Assembly: GCA_947364395.1 (NCBI GenBank)
Contig: CANASS010000017.1
Location: forward strand, 1 to 37,537
From: an uncultured bacterium
GTDB lineage: Bacteria > Bacillota > Clostridia > Oscillospirales > Oscillospiraceae
DNA: 37,537 bases
Reading direction: 5' to 3'
Positions 1 through 6,795 of the stretch are shown here, piece by piece. Numbering within the stretch: the stretch's first letter is position 1; each line of letters begins with the position of its first letter. The translations under genes were made by a program, and so were the position numbers. The notes below the pieces were generated by a model that was given only the letters and a program-made list of their open reading frames with translations, had not been told where the DNA came from and did not search any database.

Positions 1-82
1 AGCCGCGGAGGTAAGTCCTGTGGAGCGGTCCAGCCAGCCGCCGCCCGTTGCTCATTATTGATAACTTTAATTGATTTAAAAC

Positions 83-111
83 TTGAACGGACTTGTGCAG
101 CCTGCTATACT
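83..111 (+). promoter_or_regulatory. Predicted sigma-A promoter for the excisionase-integrase genes
   Basis: A -35 hexamer TTGAAC (83-88) and a -10 hexamer TATACT (106-111) are separated by 17 bp. They sit about 50 bp upstream of the excisionase start at 163, which has its own AAAGGAGG ribosome binding site at 147-154. Predicted by eye only. Confidence 0.6.
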
Positions 112-162
112 AATCTTCGTAGAGCAGCTGCATATTGGCCTTGACGAAAGGAGGCTGCTGCA

Positions 163-366
163 ATGGGGACCAACAATATGCAGCACAACAGTGTCCCTGA
201 TAAGCGGGTCTATCGTGTAGAGGAAATTGCAAACCTTTTAGGAATCAGCACATCTTCCGCATATGAACTTGTAAAAAAGGGACATTTCAAAACGGTACGA
301 ATCGGAACAGCAATTCGCATATCCAAAAAATCCTTTGATGAATGGTTAGATAGCCAGATTACTTAA
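163..366 (+). CDS. Excisionase-like helix-turn-helix DNA-binding protein
   Basis: This 67-residue protein has one winged helix-turn-helix of the excisionase/MerR-like 'DNA-binding domain, excisionase family' type. After a short polar leader, residues 16-40 (RVYRVEEIANLLGISTSSAY and the next helix) form the HTH. It is followed by the typical 'RIGTAIRISKKSFDEWL' wing and last helix. Such proteins bend attachment-site DNA and steer a tyrosine integrase toward excision, or act as small regulators. The ATG at 163 is preceded by AAAGGAGG with about 8 bp spacing. The integrase follows 15 bp downstream, so the two are probably cotranscribed. The excision role is inferred from family and position. Confidence 0.8.
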   Translation: MGTNNMQHNSVPDKRVYRVEEIANLLGISTSSAYELVKKGHFKTVRIGTAIRISKKSFDEWLDSQIT

Positions 367-381
367 AAGAGGAGTGTAATC

Positions 382-1788
382 ATGGCGTCTATCAAAAAAC
401 GCAGAAACAAATTCAATGTCGTCTACTACTACATCACCGAAACTGGTGAGCGCAAGCAAAAATGGGAACCCTACGACACCGAGGCAGAGGCGAAAAAGCG
501 TAAGGCTGAGGTGGAGTATAAGCAGAAAGTCAATCGTTTCATTGCCCCCAGCAAACTGACTGTCAGTGAGTTTTTGGACAACTTCGTCGAACTTTATGGG
601 GAAAAGAAGTGGGGTCCACATACCTATGAATCCAACACAGCCTTAATCCGGAACTACATCAATCCGCTCATTGGAACAGAGTTGGTCCAGAGCATCGACT
701 GTCTTGCGGCAGATCGTCTGATTACCCGGCTGCAGAAAACGAAAAGTGTCACCGTCAATAATCGGGCACCCAAAACAGAATTCCTTTCACCCAACAATAT
801 CGAACGAGTCAACAAGCTTTTGAGGTCTGCCTTCAAGCAGGCGGTGCGCTGGGGAATTGTGGAGCGAAATCCTTTTGAGGATACGACCCTGCCAAAAGTG
901 AAAAAGGTGCCGCGTGCCATTTGGGATGTGCAGACAATCAGCGATGCACTGGATGCCTGCCGTGACCCGAAACTCTATGTAGCAATGAACCTTGCCTTTG
1001 CCTGTTCCATGCGTATGGGGGAGATTCTGGGGCTTACTTGGGAGAATACCCACATTTCGGATGAAAATATAGTCCGTAATGATGCCTATATTGTGATTGA
1101 CAAAGAACTGGCGAGGGTGAAAGAGGAAACGATTGAAACTTTGGGCAAAGAGGAGATCATCAAAATTTTCCCTCGCACCATGTATTTAGAGGGGCAAAAG
1201 ACGAGAATTGTCCTCAAGACTCCCAAGACGGAAACCAGCGTCCGAAAAGTATGGATCCCTGAAACCCTGGCCTATATCCTGCGAGAGTGGAAAGAGGCAC
1301 AGGAAAAGCAGAAAGATTTCCTTGGCAGCGAGTATCAAGATCATGACCTCGTGATTGCATTGGCCAATGGCCGACCTTGCGAAACGAAGGTAATTGAGAA
1401 CGCTTTCAACCGGCTCAAGCGGGATGCGCAGCTTCCGAATGTGGTATTCCATTCCCTGCGTCACTCCAGTGCGACATACAAGCTGAAGTTAAATCATGGT
1501 GACCTCAAAGCGACCCAAGGCGATACCGGCCATGCACAGGCACAGATGCTGACGGAAATCTATGCGCATATCATTGACGAGGATCGGAAGGTCAATGCTC
1601 AAAAGTTTGAGGCTGCGTTCTATTCTAATCCTGACCTGCGCGGTGTCCGGGCCCCGGAACCGCCCGCCCCTGCAGGCTTTGATCTTGCTGCTCTTGTGGA
1701 TCAACTGCAGAAATCTCCTGAGCTACGTGAGCTGTTAGCCAGTGTTCTGAACGGTCAAAATGTAGGAAGGGCCGATTCAGCGGTGTGA
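382..1788 (+). CDS. Tyrosine site-specific recombinase (phage/ICE integrase)
   Basis: This 468-residue tyrosine recombinase most likely inserts and excises the element at the tRNA-Arg gene beside it. Residues 1-50 form a basic arm-binding domain of the AP2-like kind, about 58-165 a SAM-like core-binding domain, and the rest the catalytic domain. The catalytic set is visible: Arg211 in FACSMRMGE, His357 and Arg360 in FHSLRH, His384 in DTGHAQ and the nucleophile Tyr394 in TEIYAHI. The start has an AAGAGGAG site just upstream. A Pro/Ala-rich stretch and a short helix follow the Tyr, making it somewhat longer than Tn916-type integrases. It looks intact. Family assignment is secure; the target site is inferred from position. 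Confidence 0.92.
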   Translation: MASIKKRRNKFNVVYYYITETGERKQKWEPYDTEAEAKKRKAEVEYKQKVNRFIAPSKLTVSEFLDNFVELYGEKKWGPHTYESNTALIRNYINPLIGTELVQSIDCLAADRLITRLQKTKSVTVNNRAPKTEFLSPNNIERVNKLLRSAFKQAVRWGIVERNPFEDTTLPKVKKVPRAIWDVQTISDALDACRDPKLYVAMNLAFACSMRMGEILGLTWENTHISDENIVRNDAYIVIDKELARVKEETIETLGKEEIIKIFPRTMYLEGQKTRIVLKTPKTETSVRKVWIPETLAYILREWKEAQEKQKDFLGSEYQDHDLVIALANGRPCETKVIENAFNRLKRDAQLPNVVFHSLRHSSATYKLKLNHGDLKATQGDTGHAQAQMLTEIYAHIIDEDRKVNAQKFEAAFYSNPDLRGVRAPEPPAPAGFDLAALVDQLQKSPELRELLASVLNGQNVGRADSAV

Positions 1789-1911
1789 GCCAGGTGGTGC
1801 CAAATTAGAAAAAAGCCACAAATCACTTCGTTTTTATTTGCCAGTGCCAATACTATATTTTTCGCAATACTCTGTAAATGTCAACGGTTTTGTGCGGAAC
1901 TTTTTGTGTAG

Positions 1912-1941
1912 AAAAATGCCGCAAACAGCGTTGTTTGCGGC
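1912..1941 (-). terminator. Intrinsic terminator downstream of tRNA-Arg
   Basis: A perfect 9-bp stem GCCGCAAAC/GTTTGCGGC with a 6-nt loop lies at 1918-1941. On the minus strand it is followed by five T (the A run at 1912-1916), so it terminates the minus-strand tRNA transcript just past its CCA. It can also slow plus-strand readthrough from the integrase. Confidence 0.7.
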
Positions 1942-1946
1942 AAAAG

Positions 1947-2023
1947 TGGTACGCCCGAGCGGATTCGAACCGCTGGCCTTCCGCTTAGGAGGCGGACGCT
2001 CTATCCTGCTGAGCTACGGACGC
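1947..2023 (-). tRNA. tRNA-Arg (anticodon CCT), CCA encoded
   Basis: On the minus strand the sequence folds as a full tRNA. It has a 7-bp acceptor stem starting GCGTCCG, a D-arm GCTC...GAGC and an anticodon stem TCCGC/GCGGA with loop CTCCTAA (anticodon CCT at 1987-1989). The T-arm has the GTTCGAATC loop, and CCA is encoded at 1947-1949. The first acceptor pair is G1-U72, a wobble. It reads codon AGG. The 3' end faces the tyrosine integrase, so it is the likely attachment site. The wobble could be a trace of the incoming element having replaced the 3' end. Confidence 0.93.
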
Positions 2024-2044
2024 ATATGGAATTTTTGGTGCCAC

Positions 2045-2090
2045 TGGCGGACGAACTACGCACACTTAGGAGTCGGACGATTCATCGTAT
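2045..2090 (-). pseudogene. Degenerate tRNA-Arg(CCT)-like relic
   Basis: Bases 2063-2086 resemble the anticodon region of the neighbouring tRNA-Arg, matching 19 of 24 positions by eye, including the full loop CTCCTAA on the minus strand. The anticodon stem no longer pairs, and no acceptor or T-arm can be drawn. It may be a decayed tRNA copy left by earlier integration or recombination. The match is short, so chance similarity is not excluded. Confidence 0.4.
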
Positions 2091-2166
2091 ATAAATCGGT
2101 GTATCCTTTCTATAGTGTTTATTTGTAGGAAAAACTCAGAAATTAGTCAAGAAAGGAGGATGTTTT

Positions 2167-2976
2167 GTGTTTGAATTTAGTGCAAACAACTTTTGCGAGT
2201 TAGCAAGTGTATTAGCAGGATTACTCTCACAGGACCCACCAGAAAAAGTAAAAATCAAAAGACTTTATAACCATGTAGAGCAGACCTATATTTCAGCGAT
2301 GAAAGGTGCTGTTTTGGACAAGCATCCTCAGTGGTGTATCCAAGGTCACCAGTGGGCAGTAGAGCTTTACCTTTATCAGAATTGGCCCCACGGTGATACC
2401 AGAAGGGATCTTGTATCCAAGCTGAATATGCTGGTAGATCAAATGAAATCAGATTTTTCACCATCTGAAGGTGCGCAGCTATCTGTGGCCGCCATTGATA
2501 ATATTCTACGCTATTTAGATCAACAAGACCACTATTCAGAGAAGGTTCTAAAAAACGGAAAATTGATGATCCTGTCCGCTGGATGTAGTCATCGCCAGTT
2601 TGATGCACTGAGCAGGCCCCGTATTTACCAAGACGATTCCTTTTGCTGTGACATCTATTTGTTCCATCGAAAGGGAGATGAAAAATCGTCGCTTGAAAGT
2701 ATTCTACTCCATGAGTTGGGGCACGTTCTTAATCTAAGCCTGACCGGTGATATTTCTGCTGTTCCAGAAGATTTTTTCACTTTTGGAGAGTTGTTCTTTC
2801 CAGGCCTCAGCACAACATATCGAAATCAGGCACCAGAATTCTTTGCGCACTGTTTTTCAATGGGTATCACCAGCAGACCTGAGTTTCAGCAATATGATGC
2901 GTTTCCCGCAATTAAACTGGAGCACAAGAGACTGTTTGACACCTATATGAAATCCAAAATTACCTCGTTGCTATGA
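2167..2976 (+). CDS. Putative HExxH zinc metallopeptidase-like protein
   Basis: This 269-residue protein is of unknown function. The C-terminal half carries HELGH (residues 182-186), the zinc-binding motif of many metallopeptidases, followed by APEFFAHCF (222-230), whose Glu224 could be the third ligand. The layout recalls ImmA/IrrE-like and other element-borne peptidases, but I cannot place it in a named family. The first 130 residues are helical and unrecognised. There is no signal peptide or membrane segment. The start is the GTG at 2167, seven bases after AAGGAGG; the nearer ATG at 2160 is out of frame. The gene is visibly more AT-rich than the chromosomal genes to the right, in keeping with horizontal origin. 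Confidence 0.6.
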   Translation: MFEFSANNFCELASVLAGLLSQDPPEKVKIKRLYNHVEQTYISAMKGAVLDKHPQWCIQGHQWAVELYLYQNWPHGDTRRDLVSKLNMLVDQMKSDFSPSEGAQLSVAAIDNILRYLDQQDHYSEKVLKNGKLMILSAGCSHRQFDALSRPRIYQDDSFCCDIYLFHRKGDEKSSLESILLHELGHVLNLSLTGDISAVPEDFFTFGELFFPGLSTTYRNQAPEFFAHCFSMGITSRPEFQQYDAFPAIKLEHKRLFDTYMKSKITSLL

Positions 2977-2995
2977 CTATCTTGCTTAAAGCGAG

Positions 2996-3022
2996 AAAAT
3001 GCGACGCACTGCGTAGCGTTTT
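2996..3022 (+). terminator. Imperfect palindrome after the peptidase gene, possible terminator
   Basis: Bases 2996-3008 and 3010-3022 are inverted repeats matching at 11 of 13 positions, with AAAA on the left and TTTT on the right. They begin 20 bp after the peptidase stop codon. This could be a bidirectional terminator or a protein-binding site; the short U run makes termination weak. Confidence 0.35.
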
Positions 3023-3093
3023 GAGCCACCCCCACAAAATCTTCATATCTAAATGTTTTTCTATCATTCCATTGGAAGGAACGCCATAAAACT

Positions 3094-3127
3094 GCGATGA
3101 GCCGCCTGGCCCATCGCTTTTCTTTTT
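3094..3127 (+). terminator. Intrinsic terminator-like hairpin
   Basis: The stem GCGATG-a-GCC pairs with GGC-c-CATCGC (3094-3117) and is followed by TTTTCTTTTT (3118-3127). It separates the peptidase gene from the recombinase unit. The rest of 2977-3194 shows no gene that I can support. Confidence 0.6.
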
Positions 3128-3194
3128 GCTCACAGAGGCAAGCAAATACAATTCTCTGCATATGCTTTACCATCTCAATCCTGGAGGTGTTTCT

Positions 3195-3335
3195 TTGAAA
3201 TCCAAAGATTTGACCGTAATTTGTTATTTTACAGAGGAAACCTGTTCCCTTATGGAGATCATCCAAAGTTCGTTCAAGTCTTTTCTGAAGAAAGAGTTGC
3301 GAGACGTTGCAAAATGGGGGTGCAAAACAGTGTAA
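3195..3335 (+). CDS. Small 46-residue protein upstream of the recombinase
   Basis: A short ORF starts at TTG 3195, seven to eight bases after GGAGG, and ends 39 bp before the recombinase start. The protein has a hydrophobic beta-like start (LTVICYFTEE) followed by an amphipathic helix (IIQSSFKSFLKKELRD). Similar tiny ORFs beside serine recombinases in clostridial mobile elements are familiar to me, but I cannot name a family or function. The good ribosome binding site and same-strand position favour a real gene. Confidence 0.45.
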   Translation: MKSKDLTVICYFTEETCSLMEIIQSSFKSFLKKELRDVAKWGCKTV

Positions 3336-3374
3336 TGATAGTGATGAATGGCCGCTTATCTCGGGAGGTGTGAT

Positions 3375-4952
3375 ATGTACTTAGAGATAAGCAATCCCAT
3401 GGACTACCATGTGGCATTATACATCAGATTATCAAAGGAGGATGAAAGTGAAGGTCCATCTGAGAGTGTCAACAACCAGCAATCTCTGCTCAATGAATTT
3501 GTCCAGCAGCACCGTTTGAGTGTCTATGATACCTACATTGATGACGGATGGAGCGGAACGAACTTCGACCGGCCGAATTTCCAGCGCATGATCGCCGACA
3601 TCGAGGCCCGAAAGGTCAACATGGTCATCACCAAGGACCTAAGCCGCTTAGGCCGCGACTACATCCTGACCGGTCACTATATGGAGCGGTACTTCCCAGA
3701 ACACCGGGTCCGCTACATCTCCCTGCTGGACGGCATCGACACCGGGGTGGACTCCACGGCCAACGATATTACACCCTTCCGGGCCATCATGAACGATATG
3801 TACGCCAAGGACATCTCCAAAAAGATTTCCAGCGTCAAGCATGACAAGCAGCGCAAGGGCCTGTTCATTGGCGGCAAGCCGGTCTATGGTTACAAAATGC
3901 ACCCTACGGAGAAAAACAAAATCGTCATTGACGACGAAGCAGCTTTGATGGTGCGACGGATTTTCAGCATGGCACTGGACGGCATGAGCTGCCGAAAAAT
4001 CGCTGTTTGGCTTAATGAAACGGGGGTCCCCACTCCAGCGACTTATGCTGGTTTGCCGGTGGCCAATCCCGGCCCCTACACCGGGTTGTGGAGCAGTGAG
4101 CGCATTTCCGATATGCTACAAAATGAGACTTACATCGGAAGTATGGTTCAGGGACGTACCCGAAAGATTAACTACAAATCCAAAAAGTGCATCAAGCAGG
4201 ATCGCCGGGACTGGGTGGTGGTAGAGGGCACACACGAGCCGATCATCGACCAGGAGACCTTCGACAAGGTACGGGCCCTGGTCAACAGCCGCAGACACAC
4301 CCGCAGTCGGACTTATGATTTTCTGTTGAAGGGTCTGATCTTCTGCCATGAGTGCGGCTATCCGCTGGCGGTGCTGAACCGGAAAAACGCGGCGGGGGAG
4401 GATAAGCTGTATTTCGTCTGCCGCACCTACCAGCGTTTCACCAAGGCGGGGGTCTGCACCAGCCACACGATCAAGGAGCAGACCGTTACCCAGGCGGTGA
4501 TTGAGAAGGTACAGGAGGTCTGCTGGCAATACCTTCGGGCAGACCAGCTACTGCCTGCGGCCAAGCGAGAGGTAGCAAAGGCGCTGGCGGAAGCCAGCAA
4601 CGAAAAGGAGATTGCATCGCTGAAAGCCAAAATCGAGAGCTTGACCATCCATCTGGACAAGGTTTACATGGATAAGCTCAGCGGCATTCTGGATGAAGCT
4701 GACTTTCAGCGCATCTACACCAAGGTCAAGACCGACCGTGCCGCCCTGGAACAGCGCCTCAGCCAGCTGGACCGTCCGGACTACTCCCCGGCGGAACAGG
4801 TTGACCTGGCAAAAAAATTGGTGGAACGGTTCCTGGAAACCGCCTCCACCAATCGGGAGCTGCTGGTCAGCCTGATCGAACGGGTGGAGCTGACCGCCGA
4901 CAAGCAAATCATCATCAAGTTCCGCTTCCGTCAGTTGGAAGCGAATTCTTAG
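3375..4952 (+). CDS. Large serine recombinase (SpoIVCA/TndX type)
   Basis: This 525-residue large serine recombinase cuts and rejoins attachment sites through a phosphoserine link. The resolvase catalytic domain is N-terminal (residues 1-150). It has the nucleophile in YIRLSKEDE and the signatures YIDDGWSGTNFDRPNFQRM and DLSRLGRDY. Next come a 'recombinase' domain (about 165-290), a zinc ribbon (FCHECG...VCRTY...VCTSH) and a coiled-coil segment near residues 400-460. The start is ATG 3375, six bases after GGAGG; an upstream in-frame ATG at 3348 lacks a ribosome binding site. It ends 30 bp before the orphan 3' end of a sigK-like gene, so that gene is the probable target. It is intact and plausibly functional. 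Confidence 0.92.
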   Translation: MYLEISNPMDYHVALYIRLSKEDESEGPSESVNNQQSLLNEFVQQHRLSVYDTYIDDGWSGTNFDRPNFQRMIADIEARKVNMVITKDLSRLGRDYILTGHYMERYFPEHRVRYISLLDGIDTGVDSTANDITPFRAIMNDMYAKDISKKISSVKHDKQRKGLFIGGKPVYGYKMHPTEKNKIVIDDEAALMVRRIFSMALDGMSCRKIAVWLNETGVPTPATYAGLPVANPGPYTGLWSSERISDMLQNETYIGSMVQGRTRKINYKSKKCIKQDRRDWVVVEGTHEPIIDQETFDKVRALVNSRRHTRSRTYDFLLKGLIFCHECGYPLAVLNRKNAAGEDKLYFVCRTYQRFTKAGVCTSHTIKEQTVTQAVIEKVQEVCWQYLRADQLLPAAKREVAKALAEASNEKEIASLKAKIESLTIHLDKVYMDKLSGILDEADFQRIYTKVKTDRAALEQRLSQLDRPDYSPAEQVDLAKKLVERFLETASTNRELLVSLIERVELTADKQIIIKFRFRQLEANS

Positions 4953-4959
4953 GGGCAAT

Positions 4960-4974
4960 CGCTTACAATAAGCG
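4960..4974. repeat. Short perfect inverted repeat at the element/sigK junction
   Basis: CGCTTA and TAAGCG flank a 3-nt centre, just after the recombinase stop codon and just before the sigK-like coding remnant. It may be part of the recombinase attachment site, since these enzymes act on imperfectly palindromic sites. That role is inferred from position only. Confidence 0.4.
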
Positions 4975-5043
4975 GGGCGCGATGTGTCCCGCATCGAAAA
5001 AAAGGCCCTGGAAAAGCTGCGCCTGGCCTACGAAAACGGTTGA
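4972..5043 (+). other. sigK: 3' end of a sporulation sigma factor gene (sigK-like), split from its 5' part
   Basis: In the frame ending at the TGA of 5041-5043, the sequence encodes VSRIEKKALEKLR followed by LAYENG. This matches the last helix of region 4.2 of sporulation sigma factors and fits sigma-K best, whose members read ...GISRSYVSRIEKRAL... there. SigF and SigG read VSRLEK instead. An in-frame TAA at 4969-4971 closes the frame on the left, and no start codon or ribosome binding site is present, so the rest of the gene must be elsewhere. A strong terminator follows at once. The likely explanation is interruption by the recombinase-bearing element, as with skin in sigK. A decayed fragment is the alternative. 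Confidence 0.65.
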
Positions 5044-5046
5044 GCA

Positions 5047-5074
5047 AAAGCCCCGGGCCGCTGCCCGGGGCTTT
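5047..5074. terminator. Bidirectional intrinsic terminator between the sigK 3' end and the ABC-F gene
   Basis: A perfect 12-bp stem AAAGCCCCGGGC/GCCCGGGGCTTT has a CGCT loop. It begins 4 bp after the sigK-like stop codon and ends 6 bp before the ABC-F stop codon on the other strand, serving both convergent transcripts. Confidence 0.8.
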
Positions 5075-5079
5075 CCCTC

Positions 5080-6681
5080 TCACGCCTCCTGCTGGTGCAG
5101 GCGCTCCAAATACTCGTCATAGGTGGTCTTACTGTCAATCAGCTTGCCGCCGGCGGTAAAGTCAAACACCCGGTTGCACACGGTCTGGATCAGCTGGTGG
5201 TCGTGGGAGGCCACCAGCACGTTGCACTTGACGGCCTCCAACCCTTTGTTCAGCGCGGCGATGGACTCCAAATCCAAATGGTTGGTGGGCTGGTCCAGCA
5301 GCAGCACGTTGGCCCCGGACAGCATCATCCGGGACAGCATGCACCGCACCTTTTCCCCGCCGGACAGCACCTTCACCGGCTTGTGGACTTCCTCGCCGGA
5401 GAACAGCATCCGGCCCAGGAAGCCCCGGAGGTACTGCTCCTGGGGGTCCTTGGAGAACTGGCGCAGCCACTGAACCAAGTCGTCCTCACAGTCCTCAAAA
5501 TAGGGGTTGTTGTCTTTCGGGAAGTAGGAGAAGCTGGCGGTCTGGCCCCATTTCACGCTGCCCTCGTCGGGCTCCATCTCCCCGGAGAGAATTTTGAACA
5601 AGGCCGTGTGGGCATTTTCATTGTCCCCCACGAAGGCGATCTTCTCGTCGTGCCCGACGATGAAGGACACCTTGTCCAGCACCTTCACCCCATCAATGGT
5701 CTTGGATACGTCGGTGACAAACAAAATATCCTTACCCACCTCCCGGTCGGGGGTGAAGCCCACAAAGGGGTAGCGCCGGGAGGAGGCGGGCATCTCTTGG
5801 ACGGTCAGCTTGTCCAGCAGCTTGCGCCGGGCGGTGGCCTGTTTGGACTTGGACTTGTTGGCGGAGAACCGGGAGATAAAGTCCTGCAGCTCTTTGATCT
5901 TCTCCTCGTTGCGCTTGTTCTGGTTCTTCACCAGCTGCTGTACCAGCTGGGAGGACTCGTACCAAAAGTCGTAGTTGCCCACGTACATCCTGATCTTGTT
6001 GTAGTCAATGTCTACGATATGGGTGCACACGGTGTTGAGGAAGTGCCGGTCATGGGACACCACGATGACGGTGCCCTCAAAGTCCAGCAGAAAATCCTCC
6101 AGCCAGTTCACCGCGTCAATGTCCAGGTTGTTGGTGGGCTCGTCCATCATCAGCAGGTCCGGATTGCCAAACAGCGCCTGGGCCAGCAGCACCTTCACCT
6201 TCAGGCGGGGGTCCAGGGTGGCCATGCCGCTCTCGTGGTACTCGGTGCCCACCCCCAGACCCTGGAGGATGCGGCTGGCGTTGCTCTCCGCCTCCCAGCC
6301 TCCCAGCTCGGCGTACTCCTCCTCCAGCTGGCATGCCAGCAGCCCGTCCTCGTCCGTCATCTCCTCCTTGGCGTAGAGGGCCTCCTTCTCCCTGCCCACG
6401 TCGTACAGCCGCTGATTGCCCATGACGACGGTATCCATCACATTGTAGGCGTCGTAGGCGTTCTGATCCTGCTTCAGGACGGACATGCGGATGTTGGGCA
6501 GTATGGACACCTCGCCGGAGGTGGAGTCCAGCTCGCCGGACAAAATTTTCAGAAAGGTGGACTTGCCCGCGCCGTTGGCGCCGATGATGCCGTAGCAGTT
6601 GCCCCGGTCGAACTGCAGGTCCACGTGGGAAAACAGCGGGGTGCCGCTGTAATTGAGGCTCAGGTCGGTGACTGTTATCAT
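5080..6681 (-). CDS. ABC-F family ATPase, YkpA/YbiT type
   Basis: This 533-residue soluble protein has two ABC domains and no membrane segment, as expected for ABC-F proteins that act at the ribosome. NBD1 has a normal Walker A (GANGAGKS, 34-41), a degenerate signature (LDPRLKVKV, 156-164) and MMDEPTNNLD. The linker between the domains (about 240-305) is charged and helical. NBD2 keeps the signature LSGGEKVR (439-446), but its Walker A reads GDNENAHTA (352-360), without the GK(S/T) lysine. Its Walker B ends LLDQPTNHLD, with Gln464 in place of the catalytic Glu. The start ATG at 6681 has AAGGAG about 13 bp upstream. The unusual first signature is typical of the YkpA/YbiT subgroup. Confidence 0.9.
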   Translation of the reverse strand: MITVTDLSLNYSGTPLFSHVDLQFDRGNCYGIIGANGAGKSTFLKILSGELDSTSGEVSILPNIRMSVLKQDQNAYDAYNVMDTVVMGNQRLYDVGREKEALYAKEEMTDEDGLLACQLEEEYAELGGWEAESNASRILQGLGVGTEYHESGMATLDPRLKVKVLLAQALFGNPDLLMMDEPTNNLDIDAVNWLEDFLLDFEGTVIVVSHDRHFLNTVCTHIVDIDYNKIRMYVGNYDFWYESSQLVQQLVKNQNKRNEEKIKELQDFISRFSANKSKSKQATARRKLLDKLTVQEMPASSRRYPFVGFTPDREVGKDILFVTDVSKTIDGVKVLDKVSFIVGHDEKIAFVGDNENAHTALFKILSGEMEPDEGSVKWGQTASFSYFPKDNNPYFEDCEDDLVQWLRQFSKDPQEQYLRGFLGRMLFSGEEVHKPVKVLSGGEKVRCMLSRMMLSGANVLLLDQPTNHLDLESIAALNKGLEAVKCNVLVASHDHQLIQTVCNRVFDFTAGGKLIDSKTTYDEYLERLHQQEA

Positions 6682-6795
6682 GTTGAAACGCCGCTCCTTT
6701 TCAATGTTCAGGGTATGCGGGGACCATCATACCACAACTGCCGGGAAAAAGACAGTCTTTTTGCAAAAAGATCCCCACTTTGTTGAAAGCCACCC

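Larger units (their letters stand above)
1..1946. mobile_element. End of an integrative element next to tRNA-Arg (partial)
   Basis: The segment carries an excisionase-like gene and a tyrosine integrase whose 3' end points at the 3' end of a tRNA-Arg gene. That is the classical arrangement at one end of a tRNA-targeting integrative element. The element would extend to the left, outside the window. The att core is expected to lie in the tRNA 3' half (about 1947-1985), but the partner repeat is not in the window, so the boundary is inferred. Confidence 0.6.
2167..4980. mobile_element. Serine-recombinase module abutting a split sigma factor gene
   Basis: An AT-rich peptidase gene, a tiny ORF and a large serine recombinase gene lie directly before the open 3' end of a sigK-like gene at 4972-5043. 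The right boundary is inferred to lie at about 4953-4986. The left boundary is unknown and may be beyond the window, in which case the tRNA and tyrosine-integrase element would be nested inside. The arrangement resembles the skin element of Bacillus and Clostridioides. Confidence 0.5.

Noticed and set aside
2943..3266. 107-codon minus-strand frame after the metallopeptidase gene
   Set aside because: It overlaps the peptidase end, a terminator and the small plus-strand ORF, and has no recognisable domain.
6712..6733. GGTATG/CATACC inverted repeat upstream of the ABC-F gene
   Set aside because: The arms are only six bases, with a 10-base centre, and no matching site is seen elsewhere; too weak to call an operator.
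5095..6786. 563-codon plus-strand frame opposite the ABC-F gene
   Set aside because: It is a shadow of the ABC-F gene; its composition is that of a frame opposite a GC-rich gene.
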